A stretch of 16,599 bases of DNA, taken from Lentisphaeria bacterium UBA1776 (GTDB lineage Bacteria; Verrucomicrobiota; Lentisphaeria; Victivallales; Victivallaceae). The stretch is taken from NCBI GenBank assembly GCA_002314605.1, contig DCGO01000052.1, forward strand, positions 1-16,599, written 5' to 3'. Positions within the stretch are counted from its first letter, which is position 1. Each line of letters opens with the position of its first letter. Below are positions 14,456-16,599 of the stretch, one piece after another. The notes under the pieces are model-generated. The model saw only the letters and a program-made list of their open reading frames with translations. It was not told the origin of the DNA and did not search any database. A program made the position numbers and the translations under genes.

Positions 14456-16599
14456 ATGCGGGAGTTTTTTGTGGTCTGCGGAAAAATGTTCTGCCGAATG
14501 CTGCTTCCGGCGGCGTTTCTCTTCCTTGCCGGTTGCGGGGACCGGTCCCATGCAGGGACGGTTCGGCACATCCGGGATCTGAATGCTCCTGATTTCCGGA
14601 TCGGCAGCATGACCGGCTCCGTCGCGCTCCGGGAAACCCGGGAGAAGCTTCCGCAGGCGCAGACATTGGAGTATTCCATGCCCGTTGATGCTTTTACCGC
14701 CATCCGGGGGAACAAGATCGATGCGGTGGTGCTGGACCGTCCCACGCTGGAATATATGGCTCTCTCCCACCCGGAACTGACGGTGATGCGGGAGAATCTG
14801 GCCATCGGACACATTTCCGTTGCAGCAGCGAAAAAAAATTCGTCTCTTATGGCAAAAGTCAACGAATTCATCCGGACGTACCGGAGGTATGGAACGTATT
14901 CGGCGATGTACACCAACTGGTTCCGCACGGTGGAGCCGGCAATGCCGGAGATCCCTGTTCCGGAAAAGCCGGACGGCGTACTGAAAATCGGTGTCACCGC
15001 CAACAATGAACCCCTGTGTTTCATCAAAGACGGGAAAATGGCGGGATTCGACATCGAATTTGCACTGCGCTTTGCCGCATACATCAACCGGAAGGCGGAG
15101 TTTACGGATCTGCCTTATGACGCACTGGTGATCGGTCTTGAGAGCGGCAGGATCGACCTTGCTGTTGCCTACATGGACGCGCTGCCGGAACGGGAAGAGA
15201 GTGTACTCTTTTCCGAAAATTATGTGGATTCCCCCATCACCTGCCTGATCCGGAAGGAGAAATGCAGCGCACCGATGCCGGAGAAGATCCGGTCTCCGCA
15301 GGATCTGAATTTTCCGCAGCGGATCATTGCCTGTGAATCGGAAATCCTGGCTTCCAGAGTGGCCCGAAAACATCTTCCGCAGGCCCGCTTTCTGGAATTC
15401 ACCGGCCCCCCCGACTGTTATCTGGCGCTGGGAACGGGAAAGGTCCATGCCGTCGTATATGACCGGCCGGCACTGGAGTATGCCGCTCTGGCCAGACCGG
15501 AATTCACGGTGCTGCCGGAAAACATCGCCATGGGCCATATTTCCGTGGCGGCGGCGAAGGATCAGACAACGCTGATCCGGGAGGTGGACCGGTTCATCCG
15601 GCAGTACCGGAAAGACGGAACCCTTCGGGAGATGTATGACCGGTGGATCCTGACGAAGAATCCGGTCGAGCCGGTTATTCCCCGGGCGGAAAAAACGGAG
15701 GGAGAACTGGTGGTGGGCGTTACAAGCAACAATCCGCCGATGTGCTTCATCCGGAATGGCCGTTTCAGCGGGTTTGATGTGGAATTTGCGCACCGGATGG
15801 GAGCCTTTTTGAAGAGGCGGATCAAGCTGATGGATCTGCCTTACGAGGGACTGATCCCCGCCTTGAATGGGGGCCGGATCCATCTTGCTGTCGCCCAGAT
15901 GGATGCAACCCAGGAGCGGAAGGAAAGCGTGGTATTTTCCGAAGAGTACATCGATTCTCCCGTTGCCCTGATGATCCGGAAAAAGGATCATGCGGAAAGT
16001 CTGCCCGAAGCGGAAACGGAAAATGCCGGGAGCCGGATCCTGGAGGAGATCCGTGCTTCTGTCGTCTCTCTGGGGGGGAGTTTCGAGAAGACTTTTGTCC
16101 GCGAAGGGCGCTGGAAGCTCATTCTGCGGGGACTTCTGACCACGCTGGTTATCACCGTCTTTGCAGTGATCCTCGGGACGGCGGCAGCCTTTCCCCTCTG
16201 TTTCATGTGCCGCTCAAAGCGGAAGGTCATATCGTGGCTCGGAGAACGGTATATCTCCCTTGTTATGGGGACCCCGATTCTGGTGATCCTGATGATCCTC
16301 TATTATGTGATCTTCGCCAAAGTGGACATCAGCGGCGTTGCGGTGGCGGTTCTTGCCTTTGCCATGGATTTTGCCGCCTATACCAGTGTGACGCTCCGGT
16401 CCGGGATCGAAGGCGTTCCCCGGGGACAGACGGAGGCGGCTCTGGCGCTCGGCTACGGGCGTCGACAGGCCTTTCTGCGATTCGTCCTTCCGCAGGCCGT
16501 GCGGGCGATTCTGCCGGTCTACCGCGGCGAGCTGATCGGGCTTCTCAAGTCCACCTCGATCGTCGGCTACATCGCGATCAACGACCTGACGAAGGCGAG
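14456..16599 (+). CDS. Amino-acid ABC transporter: duplicated substrate-binding units fused to permease (3' end cut by window)
   Basis: The frame is open for 714 codons and runs off the right edge. Residues 1-27 form a signal ending in LFLAGC, so Cys27 is a probable lipid-anchor site. Two tandem copies of a bacterial extracellular solute-binding (family 3) region follow at residues 41-282 and 283-524. Each contains lobe 2 first, then lobe 1. Each keeps the lobe-2 Asp (94, 336) and the lobe-1 Arg (246, 488) expected to hold an amino acid's alpha groups. From about 542 it is a HisM/GlnP-type permease, with membrane segments from about 552 and the EAA loop TEAALALGYG beginning at 659. It should import a polar amino acid, working with an ATPase not seen here. 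AAGGGA (14439-14444) supports ATG 14456 or the adjacent GTG 14453. The final 40 or so permease residues are missing. Confidence 0.9.
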   Translation, partial: MREFFVVCGKMFCRMLLPAAFLFLAGCGDRSHAGTVRHIRDLNAPDFRIGSMTGSVALRETREKLPQAQTLEYSMPVDAFTAIRGNKIDAVVLDRPTLEYMALSHPELTVMRENLAIGHISVAAAKKNSSLMAKVNEFIRTYRRYGTYSAMYTNWFRTVEPAMPEIPVPEKPDGVLKIGVTANNEPLCFIKDGKMAGFDIEFALRFAAYINRKAEFTDLPYDALVIGLESGRIDLAVAYMDALPEREESVLFSENYVDSPITCLIRKEKCSAPMPEKIRSPQDLNFPQRIIACESEILASRVARKHLPQARFLEFTGPPDCYLALGTGKVHAVVYDRPALEYAALARPEFTVLPENIAMGHISVAAAKDQTTLIREVDRFIRQYRKDGTLREMYDRWILTKNPVEPVIPRAEKTEGELVVGVTSNNPPMCFIRNGRFSGFDVEFAHRMGAFLKRRIKLMDLPYEGLIPALNGGRIHLAVAQMDATQERKESVVFSEEYIDSPVALMIRKKDHAESLPEAETENAGSRILEEIRASVVSLGGSFEKTFVREGRWKLILRGLLTTLVITVFAVILGTAAAFPLCFMCRSKRKVISWLGERYISLVMGTPILVILMILYYVIFAKVDISGVAVAVLAFAMDFAAYTSVTLRSGIEGVPRGQTEAALALGYGRRQAFLRFVLPQAVRAILPVYRGELIGLLKSTSIVGYIAINDLTKA
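14576..15301 (+). repeat. Tandem in-frame repeat, copy A (lobe 2-lobe 1 of the binding protein)
   Basis: This is the first of two adjacent 726-bp units. Matching landmarks in both lobes (DLN, DRPxLEY, GHISVAAAK, GVTxNN, DLPY, FSExY) lie exactly 726 bp apart from copy B. Hand alignment without gaps gives about 51% identical residues (116 of 227). Confidence 0.9.
15302..16027 (+). repeat. Tandem in-frame repeat, copy B
   Basis: This is the second 726-bp unit, directly abutting copy A. It is followed after a short linker by the permease domain. The similarity is at protein level; DNA identity is moderate, so the duplication is old. Confidence 0.9.

Noticed and set aside
10964..15991. Long minus-strand open frames opposite gatA, the thioredoxin-fold gene, DUF445 and the ABC fusion (10964-13207, 13204-15087, 14435-15991)
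   Set aside because: They mirror the sense genes. The internal repeat in the last one only reflects the duplicated binding units on the plus strand.

Overview
The window looks like a chromosomal segment of a moderately GC-rich, Gram-negative-type anaerobe that stores glycogen. Several proteins carry lipoprotein or export signals. Glycolysis uses a long pyrophosphate-dependent phosphofructokinase, and tRNA amidation uses GatCA. The eukaryote/Bacteroidetes-like branching enzyme and the overall gene mix fit the Lentisphaerota/Victivallis part of the PVC group, possibly a gut organism. That placement is inference from protein character, not from a marker gene. No phage, insertion sequence, CRISPR array, rRNA or tRNA was seen.

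Layout. (1) 1-474: an AT-rich leader with a possible promoter and a small hairpin, then a small lipoprotein gene (+). (2) 579-7750, all on the minus strand: a glycogen operon read right to left as AMPK-like CBM48 protein, glgP, glgA, glgB and a DUF975-type membrane protein. It has a near-consensus promoter (7814-7842) and a strong intrinsic terminator (7359-7396) between the first and second genes. (3) 7751-7954: the divergent promoter region. (4) 7955-8461: an exported FMN-split-barrel (PNPOx-like) protein (+). (5) 8583-11956: pfp, gatC and gatA in a tight unit (+), with its own promoter candidate. (6) 11972-16599: a thioredoxin-fold/helical-repeat secreted protein, a DUF445 membrane protein and a very long amino-acid ABC transporter fusion that runs off the right edge.

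How the genes work together. GlgA extends alpha-1,4-glucan, GlgB adds branches and GlgP releases glucose-1-phosphate, so synthesis and breakdown are co-transcribed. The small CBM48 protein leads the operon and keeps the residues that contact glycogen in the AMPK beta subunit. It could coat or organise glycogen and would be made in excess because of the terminator behind it. PFP then feeds glycolysis downstream.

The most unusual items are the ABC transporter, which has two in-frame copies of a permuted (lobe 2-lobe 1) substrate-binding unit at an exact 726-bp offset ahead of its permease domain, and the stand-alone AMPK-like glycogen-binding protein with its attenuator-like terminator. Long open frames antisense to most genes are treated as composition shadows.
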